Shown: positions 15,367 to 22,046, counted from the first letter of the stretch. The stretch is DNA of 30,307 bases from UBA927 sp964361785 (GCA_964361785.1 CAYIBX010000014.1:1-30307), one strand, 5' to 3'. Notes: a model not told the origin generated them from the letters alone. Translations and numbers: made by a program.

Positions 15367-16002
15367 TTATTGTGCGTTACTAATTGCAGATTCTACCGCA
15401 GTAATCAAATCTTGAGGGTTTGCAATATTTTTGAGCATGACGCCGTTTAAGAAAAACGTCGGCGTTCCAGGAAGGTTTAAAGCGGTAGCTTGTGCCAAGT
15501 CTTGATCAATGGTTGATTTTCCTGTCTGGGCTTTTATGTCTTTGGTAAATTGGTCTTTGTCCAAAGAAAGATCAGTGGCCATCGTATCCCAAAAGGATTG
15601 AGAAAATTTATCTTGATTGGCAAATAAATATGCAGCAGCTTCCCAAAATTTGCCTTGCGTGTTTGCTGCTTCTGCTGCAAGTGCCGCTCCAATGGCGAAT
15701 TGATGTTTGGGAAGGGGGTAATGACGGTAGACAAAAAGCATGGTGTCTTTTTGCTTTGCTACCAATGATTCAACGGTTGGTGCAAACGCTCCACACGCAG
15801 GACATTGGAAGTCTGAAAATTCGACAAGCCAAATTTTGGCATCCTTATTGCCTTTTGTGTGTGCAGATATAGGGACGAGTGTTTCTTTGGACAGTGTCAA
15901 TGCAGGAATTGGCCTTGAAAGAAAAATAACGGCAACAACCAAGATAGCGGCAGTGGCAAGAAGTACCCAGAAAAAAAATTTAGTTTCTGATGAAATAGTC
16001 AT
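15367..16002 (-). CDS. DsbA-like thioredoxin-fold protein, membrane anchored
   Basis: About 211 residues from the ATG at 16002; an upstream TTG would overlap the VKOR gene and is less likely. One N-terminal hydrophobic segment (FFFWVLLATAAILVVAVIFLS) anchors the protein, with the thioredoxin fold outside the cell. 'VEFSDFQCPACGAFAPTVESL' holds the CPAC active site and 'LPGTPTFFLNGVML' the cis-proline loop. The helical insertion 'AAEAANTQGKFWEAAAYLF' is typical of DsbA/BdbD-like oxidoreductases. It follows the VKOR gene by four bases. In this pair VKOR would reoxidise the DsbA-like protein, giving a disulfide-forming system for exported proteins. Confidence 0.88.
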   Translation of the reverse strand: MTISSETKFFFWVLLATAAILVVAVIFLSRPIPALTLSKETLVPISAHTKGNKDAKIWLVEFSDFQCPACGAFAPTVESLVAKQKDTMLFVYRHYPLPKHQFAIGAALAAEAANTQGKFWEAAAYLFANQDKFSQSFWDTMATDLSLDKDQFTKDIKAQTGKSTIDQDLAQATALNLPGTPTFFLNGVMLKNIANPQDLITAVESAISNAQ

Positions 16003-16006
16003 AACA

Positions 16007-16447
16007 TTATTCTTTACTCGGCTCAAATTTTTCTTTTATTAAGAGAAAGAACACGACATACATATTTACGGCTGATATTGCACACCACATGCAGACACCC
16101 TTAATAATAAAAATTTCTGTATAGGTAAACCATGTGACAAAGCTTACACCGAATAGTGCTACGCCAAGCATGATTTTGGTAAGCGTTGCGTGCCATTTTG
16201 TCCCCTTTTCAAGTGTGCGAAGGAATGCACAAATGGCAAGGATAGCGTATCCGACGAGGCCAAACGCAGGAACTGGTATACCAAAAGGGTAACTTAACGC
16301 ACTTTTTCTGACCGTTTCGCAACCTCCACTAATACAAACTATGGACGCTTGACGCAAAAAGCTTTGAAGAACATAGATAGCCATGATGATACCAACTAAC
16401 GAAAGAATAAAGACGATGCGGTTTATAAAATGTTTTTGAAGTTTCAT
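16007..16447 (-). CDS. Vitamin K epoxide reductase (VKOR) family protein
   Basis: 146 residues with four hydrophobic helices. Bacterial VKOR passes electrons from a DsbA-like partner to a quinone. The paired cysteines are present: 'SIVCISGGCETVRKS' (loop cysteines) near residue 38 and 'KGVCMWCAISAVNMY' (CxxC at the quinone end) near residue 120, with the conserved Ser in 'KSALSYPFGIPV'. The DsbA-like gene follows after four bases, and together they make a complete oxidation pair. It has a promoter with a perfect TATAAT eight bases before the ATG. Confidence 0.9.
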   Translation of the reverse strand: MKLQKHFINRIVFILSLVGIIMAIYVLQSFLRQASIVCISGGCETVRKSALSYPFGIPVPAFGLVGYAILAICAFLRTLEKGTKWHATLTKIMLGVALFGVSFVTWFTYTEIFIIKGVCMWCAISAVNMYVVFFLLIKEKFEPSKE

Positions 16448-16455
16448 GTCATTCT

Positions 16456-16484
16456 ATTATACGTGAATCGGATTTATAAATAAA
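16456..16484 (-). promoter_or_regulatory. Promoter of the vkor-dsbA pair
   Basis: On the minus strand, TATAAT (16456-16461) lies eight bases before the VKOR ATG, with TTTATT (16479-16484) 17 bases upstream as a weak -35. The predicted RNA begins one or two bases before the ATG. The region overlaps the start of the divergent HTH gene. Confidence 0.5.
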
Positions 16485-16504
16485 CTGCAGGAATAGAGCT
16501 GTCC

Positions 16505-16699
16505 GTGCCGTTCACGCATAGAGAAATTGCATCATGGATAGGTACGACAAGAGAAACAGCAAGCCTACAAATGGAAAGGTTGATGAAAATTGGACTTGTA
16601 AGAATAAGCGGCCGTCAGATACTCTTGCCTGACCTAGAGAAACTGCGCGAAACAATTACCAAGAAGACGAATACTAAAGAAGCGGCTATTGAAAAATGA
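16505..16699 (+). CDS. Orphan Crp/Fnr-type helix-turn-helix, truncated
   Basis: 64 codons from a GTG, with AGGAA about 11 bases upstream. 'PFTHREIASWIGTTRETASLQMERLMKIGLVRISGRQILLPDLEKL' is the C-terminal DNA-binding domain of a Crp/Fnr regulator, including the recognition-helix pattern 'TTRETAS'. The large N-terminal cNMP-binding or sensory domain is missing; an in-frame TAA at 16481-16483 limits any extension to seven codons. It is therefore either a decayed regulator or a free-standing DNA-binding domain. Its place, between the vkor promoter and trxA, suggests control of the redox block. This is inference. Confidence 0.6.
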   Translation: MPFTHREIASWIGTTRETASLQMERLMKIGLVRISGRQILLPDLEKLRETITKKTNTKEAAIEK

Positions 16700-16740
16700 T
16701 AAAGCGTGGTAGACTAAGAATCCAGTAAGGAGATCTTCAT

Positions 16741-17061
16741 ATGTCAGATATAATCTTGACCGATGCGAATTTTGAAAAAGAAGTGATGCAGGGAGCGATA
16801 CCTGTGCTTGTTGATTTTTGGGCCGTCTGGTGTGGCCCATGTAAAGTGCAGGGGCCGATTGTCGAAGAAGTAGCAGCCACCATGGTAGGAAAAGCAAAGG
16901 TAGGCAAGTTGGATGTGGATCAAAACCCGATGAGTGCGCAGAAATTCAACATTATGAGTATCCCCACACTTCTCATTTTTCATAAAGGCCAAGTGGTAAA
17001 GCAATTTGTGGGGGTACAGTCGAAAGAAGCTTTAGTTTCCGAGTTAAACAAAATTATTTAA
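16741..17061 (+). CDS. trxA: Thioredoxin
   Basis: 106-residue thioredoxin, the cytosolic dithiol donor. The active site is in 'PVLVDFWAVWCGPCKVQGP' (WCGPC near residue 30), followed by 'VGKLDVDQNPMSAQKFNIMSIPTLLIFHKGQVV' with the cis-proline (SIPT). A good ribosome site, AAGGAG, lies about nine bases before the ATG. Thioredoxin reductase follows 50 bases later, its partner enzyme. Confidence 0.95.
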   Translation: MSDIILTDANFEKEVMQGAIPVLVDFWAVWCGPCKVQGPIVEEVAATMVGKAKVGKLDVDQNPMSAQKFNIMSIPTLLIFHKGQVVKQFVGVQSKEALVSELNKII

Positions 17062-17080
17062 TTCGTCAAATAGGGCGAAT
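17061..17080 (+). other. Small hairpin between trxA and trxB
   Basis: ATTCGTC (17061-17067) pairs with GGCGAAT (17074-17080), including one G-T pair, around a six-base loop. No T-run follows. It may modulate the trxA/trxB ratio, or be chance. Confidence 0.25.
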
Positions 17081-17110
17081 ACGACCAATTAGACTAATAC
17101 GTTTCATTGA

Positions 17111-18097
17111 ATGTTTATGTATGACGTCATCATCATCGGGAGTGGACCGGCAGGATATACCGCAGCGCTGTATACCTCACGTGCGTTTTTAAAGACTGCC
17201 TTGTTTACAGGTATCCAAATTGGTGGGCAGTTAACGACTACGACCGAGGTGGATAATTTTCCCGGATTCCCCAAAGGTATTTTAGGCTCGCAATTGATGA
17301 TGGATATGGAAGAGCAAGCGAAGCGATTTGGGACTAAGATAGAGCATTCCTCAGTCCTCAGTCTCTCGCCTCGCTTAAGCTCCGGCGAAGCGGGTCAGTC
17401 GTCAGATAAGAAATTTATAATAAAAACAGAGAACGAGCAGTTTGAATCGCGAACCGTCATTATTGCAACTGGCGCGACTGCTATGTATTTGGGATTGCCG
17501 ACGGAGACAGCTTTTTTTGGAAAAGGTGTTTCTGCGTGCGCTACTTGTGATGGATTTTTCTTTCGAGGAAAAGAAGTGGTAGTGGTAGGGGGCGGCGATA
17601 CCGCGATGGAAGAGGCGACATTTCTTACAAAATTTGCTACAAAAGTTACCGTGATTCATCGGCGAGATGAATTTCGTGCAAGCGCTATTATGCTGGATAG
17701 AGCCAAGAAAGATCCAAAGATTACCTTCCTCACTAATCGTGAGATTGTTGAAATTTACGGGGACGCTACCGTTCGCGGAGTAAAGCTAAGAGATACGACT
17801 AATAGGCAGGATATGTCTGATAAGACTGATACGCTAGAAGACTATAAAACCGACGGTGTGTTTTTGGCTATTGGACATAAACCAAATACAGAATTTTTGA
17901 AAGGAGTAGTGGATCTTGATGAAAAGGGATATGTAAAAATAGTAAAAAATACTGAAACGAGTGTGCAGGGCATCTTCGCAGCAGGTGACTGTGTGGATTC
18001 AAGATACAGGCAGGCTGTTGTGGCGGCGGGGCAAGGGGCAATGGCAGCCATTGACGTTGAAAAATATTTAGAAAATTCACATGTCGCAAAAATTTGA
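17111..18097 (+). CDS. trxB: Thioredoxin-disulfide reductase with an in-frame insertion
   Basis: NADPH-dependent flavoenzyme that reduces thioredoxin. The motifs in order are 'DVIIIGSGPAGYTAALY' (FAD), 'IGGQLTTTTEVDNFPGFPKGI', the redox-active 'SACATCDGFFF' (CATC near residue 142), 'VVVVGGGDTAMEEATFL' (NADPH) and 'GIFAAGDCVDSRYRQAVVAAGQGAMAA' (FAD). Near residues 86-96 the peptide 'SPRLSSGEAGQS' is not part of the family. It is encoded by the GC-rich repeat at about 17368-17395. It lies in a surface loop of the FAD domain, so the enzyme is probably still active. The start may also be the ATG at 17117. It overlaps the next gene by 17 bases. Confidence 0.93.
   Translation: MFMYDVIIIGSGPAGYTAALYTSRAFLKTALFTGIQIGGQLTTTTEVDNFPGFPKGILGSQLMMDMEEQAKRFGTKIEHSSVLSLSPRLSSGEAGQSSDKKFIIKTENEQFESRTVIIATGATAMYLGLPTETAFFGKGVSACATCDGFFFRGKEVVVVGGGDTAMEEATFLTKFATKVTVIHRRDEFRASAIMLDRAKKDPKITFLTNREIVEIYGDATVRGVKLRDTTNRQDMSDKTDTLEDYKTDGVFLAIGHKPNTEFLKGVVDLDEKGYVKIVKNTETSVQGIFAAGDCVDSRYRQAVVAAGQGAMAAIDVEKYLENSHVAKI
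17368..17395 (+). repeat. GC-rich structured repeat inside trxB
   Basis: Contains the palindrome GCTTAAGC and the inverted repeat CGCTT/AAGCG around CCGG. It is read in frame as 'SPRLSSGEAG'. Its layout (CCTCGCT, then AAGCT, then CGGCG, then GCGGG) resembles that of the elements at 24130-24159 and 30202-30231, with CCTTCGCTAAAGCT and CGGCGGG. Confidence 0.5.
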
Positions 18098-18767
18098 AGC
18101 ACAAGTTATTAAGAAAGAAAAAGTAAGCAGTAAAGTCTACTGCGTGACGTTTCAACTTCTTTCTCCTCCCACGATTTTATTTACCGCAGGACAAAATATG
18201 ATGGTCATGATGGGAACAGGAGTTAATCGTACGATGTCTATAGCATCGCCCCCTTCTCTCAATAGCTCTGTGCTTATGGCACATGACACATCGCCACAAG
18301 GACCAGGATCTAAATGGACTGATAATCTTAAAATAGGGGATACAGCATTTTTTGTAGCGCCAACTGGAGGAGTGTTGTCCTTTATTGATTCACCACGAAA
18401 AAAAGTTATGGTAGCAACTGGCACTGGAGTAGCCCCATTTCGGTCTATGATTTTGGATAAGAAAAATTATCCGATGGTTTTGTATTGGGGATTGCGGCGG
18501 CAAGAGGATGTTTTTTGGAAAGAAGAATTTGATGAATTGCAACAATTATTTAGTAATTTTTCATGGAGACTTATTTATTCAAAACCAAGTGAAAACTGGA
18601 CAGGGGACAAGGGACATGTGACCGAATATGTGATGAATAATGAAAAAGATATGGAAAATAGTGAGTTTTATCTTTGCGGAAACAAGGCAATGGTTTCAGA
18701 AGTGAGTGCGAAACTTTTAGAGAGAAATGTGCCAAAAGAACAGATCAAGATGGAGCTATTTTACTAA
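18081..18767 (+). CDS. Ferredoxin-NADP reductase-like FAD/NAD(P) oxidoreductase
   Basis: 228-residue two-domain flavoprotein. The N-terminal FAD-binding barrel has 'FTAGQNMMVMM' and 'NRTMSIASPPS' (the R-x-x-S flavin motif near residue 51). The C-terminal NAD(P)-binding domain has 'KVMVATGTGVAPFRSM' near residue 115, 'MVLYWGLRRQEDVFW' and the closing 'FYLCGNKAMVSEV ... MELFY'. No iron-sulfur motif is present, so electrons go to or from a separate partner, perhaps a ferredoxin or thioredoxin-like protein. The ATG lies 17 bases inside the trxB end, so it is translated with trxB. Confidence 0.82.
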   Translation: MSQKFEAQVIKKEKVSSKVYCVTFQLLSPPTILFTAGQNMMVMMGTGVNRTMSIASPPSLNSSVLMAHDTSPQGPGSKWTDNLKIGDTAFFVAPTGGVLSFIDSPRKKVMVATGTGVAPFRSMILDKKNYPMVLYWGLRRQEDVFWKEEFDELQQLFSNFSWRLIYSKPSENWTGDKGHVTEYVMNNEKDMENSEFYLCGNKAMVSEVSAKLLERNVPKEQIKMELFY

Positions 18768-18792
18768 GGGATTCAAACGTATTGAATACATT

Positions 18793-18804
18793 TATAATAG
18801 GAGG
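18793..18804 (+). promoter_or_regulatory. -10 box and ribosome site of gdhA
   Basis: A perfect TATAAT (18793-18798) is followed directly by AGGAGG (18799-18804), and the ATG lies at 18808. No good -35 is seen. If the -10 box is used, the RNA would begin at or after the ribosome site, so either this TATAAT is not the functional box or the message starts inside the Shine-Dalgarno sequence. Confidence 0.4.
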
Positions 18805-18807
18805 AAT

Positions 18808-20106
18808 ATGCATACGATAAATCCATTTGAAAGTGCGATGACGCAGCTTGAAAATGCTGCGAAAGCATTAAACATGTTGTCAGATAAAAAGATTGAAATT
18901 TTGCGGCAACCGCAACGACAGATAAATGTTTCAATTCCCGTGCAAATGGATGATGGTTCACAGAAAATATTTGAGGGATATAGAATTCAATTTAATAATG
19001 CGAGAGGCCCATATAAGGGGGGTATCCGATATCATCCAAACGTTTCCCTTGATGAAGTTAAGGCGCTTTCTTTTTGGATGGCTATAAAATGTGCAGTCGC
19101 TGATCTTCCCTTGGGTGGTGGGAAGGGGGGAATAATAGTCGATCCTAAAACATTATCCCAAAAAGAGCTTGAACGATTATCTCGCGGTTATGCGCGTCTG
19201 ATTGCGGACATTATCGGACCGGATAAGGATGTGCCGGCGCCTGATGTAAATACAAATGGACAAATTATGGGGTGGATGGTGGATGAATATACAATACTCA
19301 AATCCCAATATCCAATATCCAAAAAAGAAAAGGATACATTGCAAGCGACGTTTACGGGAAAGAGAATCGAGGATGGGGGGAGTGAAGGAAGAGAAGAAGC
19401 GACGGGATTAGGGGGACTGTATGTTTTGCAAGGAATACTTGCAAACATCAATACTCAATCACCAATATCCAATCACCAATTAACAGTAGCTATACAGGGA
19501 TTTGGGAATGTGGGATACAACATGGCAAAGTTTCTTTTTGAAAATGGATTCAATGTTGTGGCAGTGTCAGATAGTAAGGGTGGCATTTATGTGTCAGAGG
19601 GCATTAATCCGACACTTACTATGGCATGCAAAAAGAAGAATGGCTATCTTGCGGGATGTTATTGTTCCGGATCTGTGTGTGATTTGAAGAAGGGCAAGCA
19701 AATCACCAATGAAGAATTACTTGAATTACCTGTCGATATTTTGATCCCATCAGCGCTTGAGAATGTGTTGACAAAAGAAAATGCTCATAAGGTAAAAGCA
19801 AAAGTAATCCTTGAAATGGCTAATGGGCCGACAGCGCCTGAAGCGGATGAAATATTTTTCAAAAAGGGTATCCCAGTCATTCCTGATGTGTTGAGTAACT
19901 CGGGAGGTGTGTCTGTGTCGGCTTTTGAGTGGGAGCAGAATTTAAAGGGGGAGCATTGGACCAAGGAAGATGTGAATGCCAAACTTAAAACGAAAATGAG
20001 GAAGGCAACAGAAGATGTGTGGGGTGCGTCGGTGAAATACAACGTAAACTTACGCACCGCCGCATACGTCGTGGCGCTGGAGAGAATTTTGAAAGCGATG
20101 AAATAG
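18808..20106 (+). CDS. gdhA: Glutamate dehydrogenase (Glu/Leu/Phe/Val family)
   Basis: Interconverts glutamate and 2-oxoglutarate plus ammonia with NAD(P)(H). Start at the ATG behind AGGAGG; 432 codons. The motifs are 'YRIQFNNARGPYKGGIRYHPNV' (substrate lysine), 'KCAVADLPLGGGKGGIIVDP' (catalytic lysine region), 'PAPDVNTNGQIMGWMVDEY' (catalytic Asp) and 'VAIQGFGNVGYNMAKFL' (dinucleotide fold). It ends 'LRTAAYVVALERI'. Two stretches, 'LKSQYPISKKEK' near residue 165 and 'NINTQSPISNHQ' near residue 214, are encoded by CAATATCCAAT-type repeats and replace variable loops. 'KKKNGYLAGCYCSGSVC' is a Cys-rich loop that may bind a metal. Confidence 0.92.
   Translation: MHTINPFESAMTQLENAAKALNMLSDKKIEILRQPQRQINVSIPVQMDDGSQKIFEGYRIQFNNARGPYKGGIRYHPNVSLDEVKALSFWMAIKCAVADLPLGGGKGGIIVDPKTLSQKELERLSRGYARLIADIIGPDKDVPAPDVNTNGQIMGWMVDEYTILKSQYPISKKEKDTLQATFTGKRIEDGGSEGREEATGLGGLYVLQGILANINTQSPISNHQLTVAIQGFGNVGYNMAKFLFENGFNVVAVSDSKGGIYVSEGINPTLTMACKKKNGYLAGCYCSGSVCDLKKGKQITNEELLELPVDILIPSALENVLTKENAHKVKAKVILEMANGPTAPEADEIFFKKGIPVIPDVLSNSGGVSVSAFEWEQNLKGEHWTKEDVNAKLKTKMRKATEDVWGASVKYNVNLRTAAYVVALERILKAMK
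19292..19326 (+). repeat. CAATATCCAAT-type AT-rich insertion 1 in gdhA
   Basis: It opens CAATACTCAAATCCCAATAT and continues with CCAATATCC. It is read in frame as 'TILKSQYPIS' and shares its opening CAATACTCAA with the second gdhA insertion. Confidence 0.6.
19449..19486 (+). repeat. CAATATCCAAT-type AT-rich insertion 2 in gdhA
   Basis: It opens CAATACTCAATCACCAATAT and continues CCAATCACCAATTAAC. It is read in frame as 'INTQSPISNHQL', in the same codon phase relative to the repeat as insertion 1, so both give the 'PIS' tripeptide. Confidence 0.6.
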
Positions 20107-20154
20107 AAAGTAATGCGATTTGACAAAAGCATTACTTTATGTAATAATCATTAC
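20107..20154 (+). promoter_or_regulatory. Promoter and multiple operator half-sites of the SpoVT/AbrB-PIN pair
   Basis: The 10-bp inverted repeat AAAGTAATGC (20107-20116) / GCATTACTTT (20129-20138) surrounds TTGACA (20120-20125). TAATAA (20142-20147) follows 16 bases later. A second inverted repeat, GTAAT (20141-20145) / ATTAC (20150-20154), covers the -10. Four GTAAT/ATTAC half-sites thus bracket both promoter boxes. The ATG at 20159 is 11 bases behind the -10, leaving at most a few bases of leader and no Shine-Dalgarno sequence. Confidence 0.65.
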
Positions 20155-20158
20155 CATT

Positions 20159-20413
20159 ATGCAAATGACGACTATTACCAGCAAAGGACAGGTGACCATT
20201 CCTCGCGACGTGCGTGAAAGTATGGGAGCGTCCTCTGGCGATCGAGTGCTATTTACGCCTTCAGCAAATGGCACCGCAATACTCTCTGTGGTTTCTGGAA
20301 ATGTGACGACTTCATTATTTGGATCGATTACTAATCGCGTTCGTGCAGCTGGTCATCAAGTTGCACGAAGTATAACCGCTCGCGAGCTGGGTAAAAAATA
20401 TCAGATCCCATGA
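20159..20413 (+). CDS. SpoVT/AbrB (MazE-like) domain antitoxin
   Basis: 84 residues from the ATG at 20159. 'MTTITSKGQVTIPRDVRESMGASSGDRVLFTPSANGTAILSVV' is the swapped-hairpin AbrB DNA-binding domain (T-I-T-S-K-G-Q-V-T-I-P). The C-terminal part, 'GSITNRVRAAGHQVARSITARELGKKYQIP', is likely the toxin-binding tail. Its stop overlaps the PIN gene in an ATGA. Repeated GTAAT/ATTAC half-sites over its promoter fit self-repression. A longer start at a TTG at 20120 would lie in the -35 box and is rejected. Confidence 0.82.
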   Translation: MQMTTITSKGQVTIPRDVRESMGASSGDRVLFTPSANGTAILSVVSGNVTTSLFGSITNRVRAAGHQVARSITARELGKKYQIP

Positions 20414-20829
20414 AACAAACACGCGCTATAGATGCAAATGTGATATTGCGATTTTTATTGAATGATCACAGTACGTTATCCCCTCGAGCTCAATCTATAA
20501 TCCACAAAGCAGAACAAGGGGAATATGTTCTCCTTATTGACGAGGTCATCGTTGCCGAGGTGGTATGGGTCCTTACCTCATTTTTTAAAGTCCCAAGAGA
20601 AGTAATTGTAGATAAACTCATGACGCTCATGGTACAACCGTGGGTGAAAAACAAAAGAAAGTCTGTGGTCCTTGCTGCGTTATCACTTTTTAAACAGCAC
20701 AATATTGATTATATTGACGTATGGTTATTGTGCGTGTCGCAAAGTGAACGTATTTCACTCGAGACATTTGATAGTGATTTACAGCGATTATTAAGTAAGA
20801 TGAAAGAAAAAGGGAAGACAAAAAATTAG
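20410..20829 (+). CDS. PIN domain ribonuclease, VapC-like toxin
   Basis: 139 residues. The PIN metal-site acids are visible: D in 'AIDANVILRFLLNDH' near residue 8, E in 'VIVAEVVWVLTSFF' near residue 50, D in 'NIDYIDVWLLCVSQS' near residue 102 and D in 'ETFDSDLQRL' near residue 119. It is partnered with the AbrB-type antitoxin in front (four-base overlap). The residues needed for RNA cleavage appear complete. It is the second VapC-like protein in this window and differs clearly from the one at 10127. Confidence 0.85.
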   Translation: MKQTRAIDANVILRFLLNDHSTLSPRAQSIIHKAEQGEYVLLIDEVIVAEVVWVLTSFFKVPREVIVDKLMTLMVQPWVKNKRKSVVLAALSLFKQHNIDYIDVWLLCVSQSERISLETFDSDLQRLLSKMKEKGKTKN

Positions 20830-20840
20830 CCTTGAGCTCT

Positions 20841-21155
20841 ATGGTGCAAATTATTACGAATATAGATGCCAGAGGAAGAATATATTTACCAAAGAAGTTT
20901 CGAATCGCCACTGGTTTGATTGAGCAGGGTAAATACCCAGTTCGAGTTGAGGGAAATGCGCTTGTTATTGAGTTGAAAAAAGAAAAAGAATGTTTATAAG
21001 ACAACGAGCGCTCGGAGACGAGCGAGGGAAGAGATCAGGAAAATCCGTGTGTTCCAAAAGGGTAAAGTTGATTATAAGGAACTTATTAACTATGGACGAA
21101 AATACATTTGAAGCGATATTTTGAGGCTAAGATAGAGGAATTTAGAGGAAATTAA
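20841..21155 (+). pseudogene. AbrB/SpoVT-like gene broken by two frameshifts
   Basis: The first frame runs from the ATG at 20841 to a TAA at 20997-20999: 'MVQIITNIDARGRIYLPKKF ... LVIELKKEKECL', a small AbrB-like fold with 'RGRIYLPKKFR'. The +1 frame continues without a break in sense as 'VYKTTSARRRAREEIRKIR ... ELINYGRKY' to 21103. After a second shift the third frame gives 'LKRYFEAKIEEFRGN' and a stop at 21153-21155. Joined, the three parts read as one protein of about 104 residues. The shifts lie at about 20991 and 21104-21109. No toxin gene follows, so the partner may have been lost. Alternatively, only the 52-residue first part is used. Confidence 0.6.
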
Positions 21156-21197
21156 AGGATTTTATGAGTCACGCGGAAGAGTGAGGTGAATGCTCGC

Positions 21198-21227
21198 TTG
21201 ACAGGTATGGCACGCATTCCATACTAT
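21198..21227 (+). promoter_or_regulatory. Promoter of the P1-P3 operon
   Basis: TTGACA (21198-21203), an 18-base spacer and TACTAT (21222-21227). The predicted start near 21234 leaves a leader of about 27 bases with the ribosome site AAAGGGGAGAG before the ATG at 21261. Unlike the toxin-antitoxin promoters here, this one makes a message with a leader. Confidence 0.65.
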
Positions 21228-21260
21228 AGTCATATTGAGACTGCCTGAAAGGGGAGAGTT

Positions 21261-22022
21261 ATGAGTGAGTCAGAACAACCAACACCACAAGAGGTGAAAT
21301 ATGAAAATCCTGTTGTGGGAGTAGTGAGGTCTGCAACGCGAGCAGCATTGGAGACAAATGAAAAGGTTAACGAGTGGCGGGATTCGTTAACGGTACAAGA
21401 TAAGAGTGTCTATCGTGCGTGGATAGAGGCGACCAATAATTATGTGAATACGATGACTGAGACGGATAGGAATAAATTAAGCACAAAGCTGTATCAGCTT
21501 AAAAATTACGTTGGCGCCGCTGTTGTGGGGGTATCGTCATGGACGATCGACAACACTGTTAATTTAGCCTCAAAAGGTTTGAAGGTAGCTGGCATAGCTG
21601 CTGTTGGCGCTATTGCGTTACCAGCAATTCCATTTTCTTTCGGTTTGGTAGGAGCTGGATTAGGACTGTATGCAGCAGGAGCGGTTGGGGAGTCATTTCA
21701 TAAAGGAAAGACGAGGGGTAGAGCCATTGATCGACTAAAAACCATGCGGTTTCTAAAAGCGTTACCGTTTGGCGAGTCCATAGCTAAGTTAATGCCGATA
21801 GATAAGCTTCTGCCGAAAAAAGCTGCCCCGTTTGGCGTTACAAAGCGCATTGGTATTCATATGGCTGAGCAGCATGAAAAATCTAAAATAGAAGCATACA
21901 AAGCTAAATTAACGATCGAACAAAGAAAGAATTTTGAGGGATTTGTGAAACAGACGGCAAAAAATATTGTTACAGGATTTGCATATCCCGAAGGTAGACC
22001 GCCAAAGTCAGTGATGAAATAA
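21261..22022 (+). CDS. P1: Gly/Ala-rich membrane-associated protein, unknown
   Basis: 253 residues; not recognised. A charged N-terminal region (residues 1-85) ends with 'MTETDRNKLSTKLYQLKNYV'. Long hydrophobic Gly/Ala/Val-rich stretches follow, 'GAAVVGVSSWTIDN' and 'GLKVAGIAAVGAIALPAIPF' joined to 'SFGLVGAGLGLYAAGAVG' (about residues 86-152), which could form one or two membrane hairpins. The remainder is basic. The '(D/E)R-x-K/Q' segment just before the hydrophobic part is similar in P3, P4 and P7, so P1 may be a distant member of that family. It is first in an operon with P2 and P3 and has its own strong promoter. It carries no signal peptide. Confidence 0.6.
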   Translation: MSESEQPTPQEVKYENPVVGVVRSATRAALETNEKVNEWRDSLTVQDKSVYRAWIEATNNYVNTMTETDRNKLSTKLYQLKNYVGAAVVGVSSWTIDNTVNLASKGLKVAGIAAVGAIALPAIPFSFGLVGAGLGLYAAGAVGESFHKGKTRGRAIDRLKTMRFLKALPFGESIAKLMPIDKLLPKKAAPFGVTKRIGIHMAEQHEKSKIEAYKAKLTIEQRKNFEGFVKQTAKNIVTGFAYPEGRPPKSVMK

Positions 22023-22046
22023 AATTATTTATTGAAAGGGGTGTAT

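Noticed and set aside
18727..18807. Earlier start for gdhA giving 27 extra residues
   Set aside because: It would lie inside the FNR-like gene, and the extra residues do not match the family; the ATG at 18808 follows AGGAGG.
19292..19486. CRISPR array in gdhA because of repeated words
   Set aside because: The words are short, degenerate and inside an intact reading frame; there are no regular spacers.
20107..20138. The inverted repeat behind gdhA as a rho-independent terminator
   Set aside because: The stem is AT-rich, with a 12-base loop and no T-run, and it surrounds a good -35 box. An operator is the better reading.
20990..21120. A 43-codon frame starting at the ATG at 20990
   Set aside because: Its product is arginine-rich without pattern. 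The neighbouring frames give the coherent AbrB-like continuation, so this is a shadow frame of the decayed gene.
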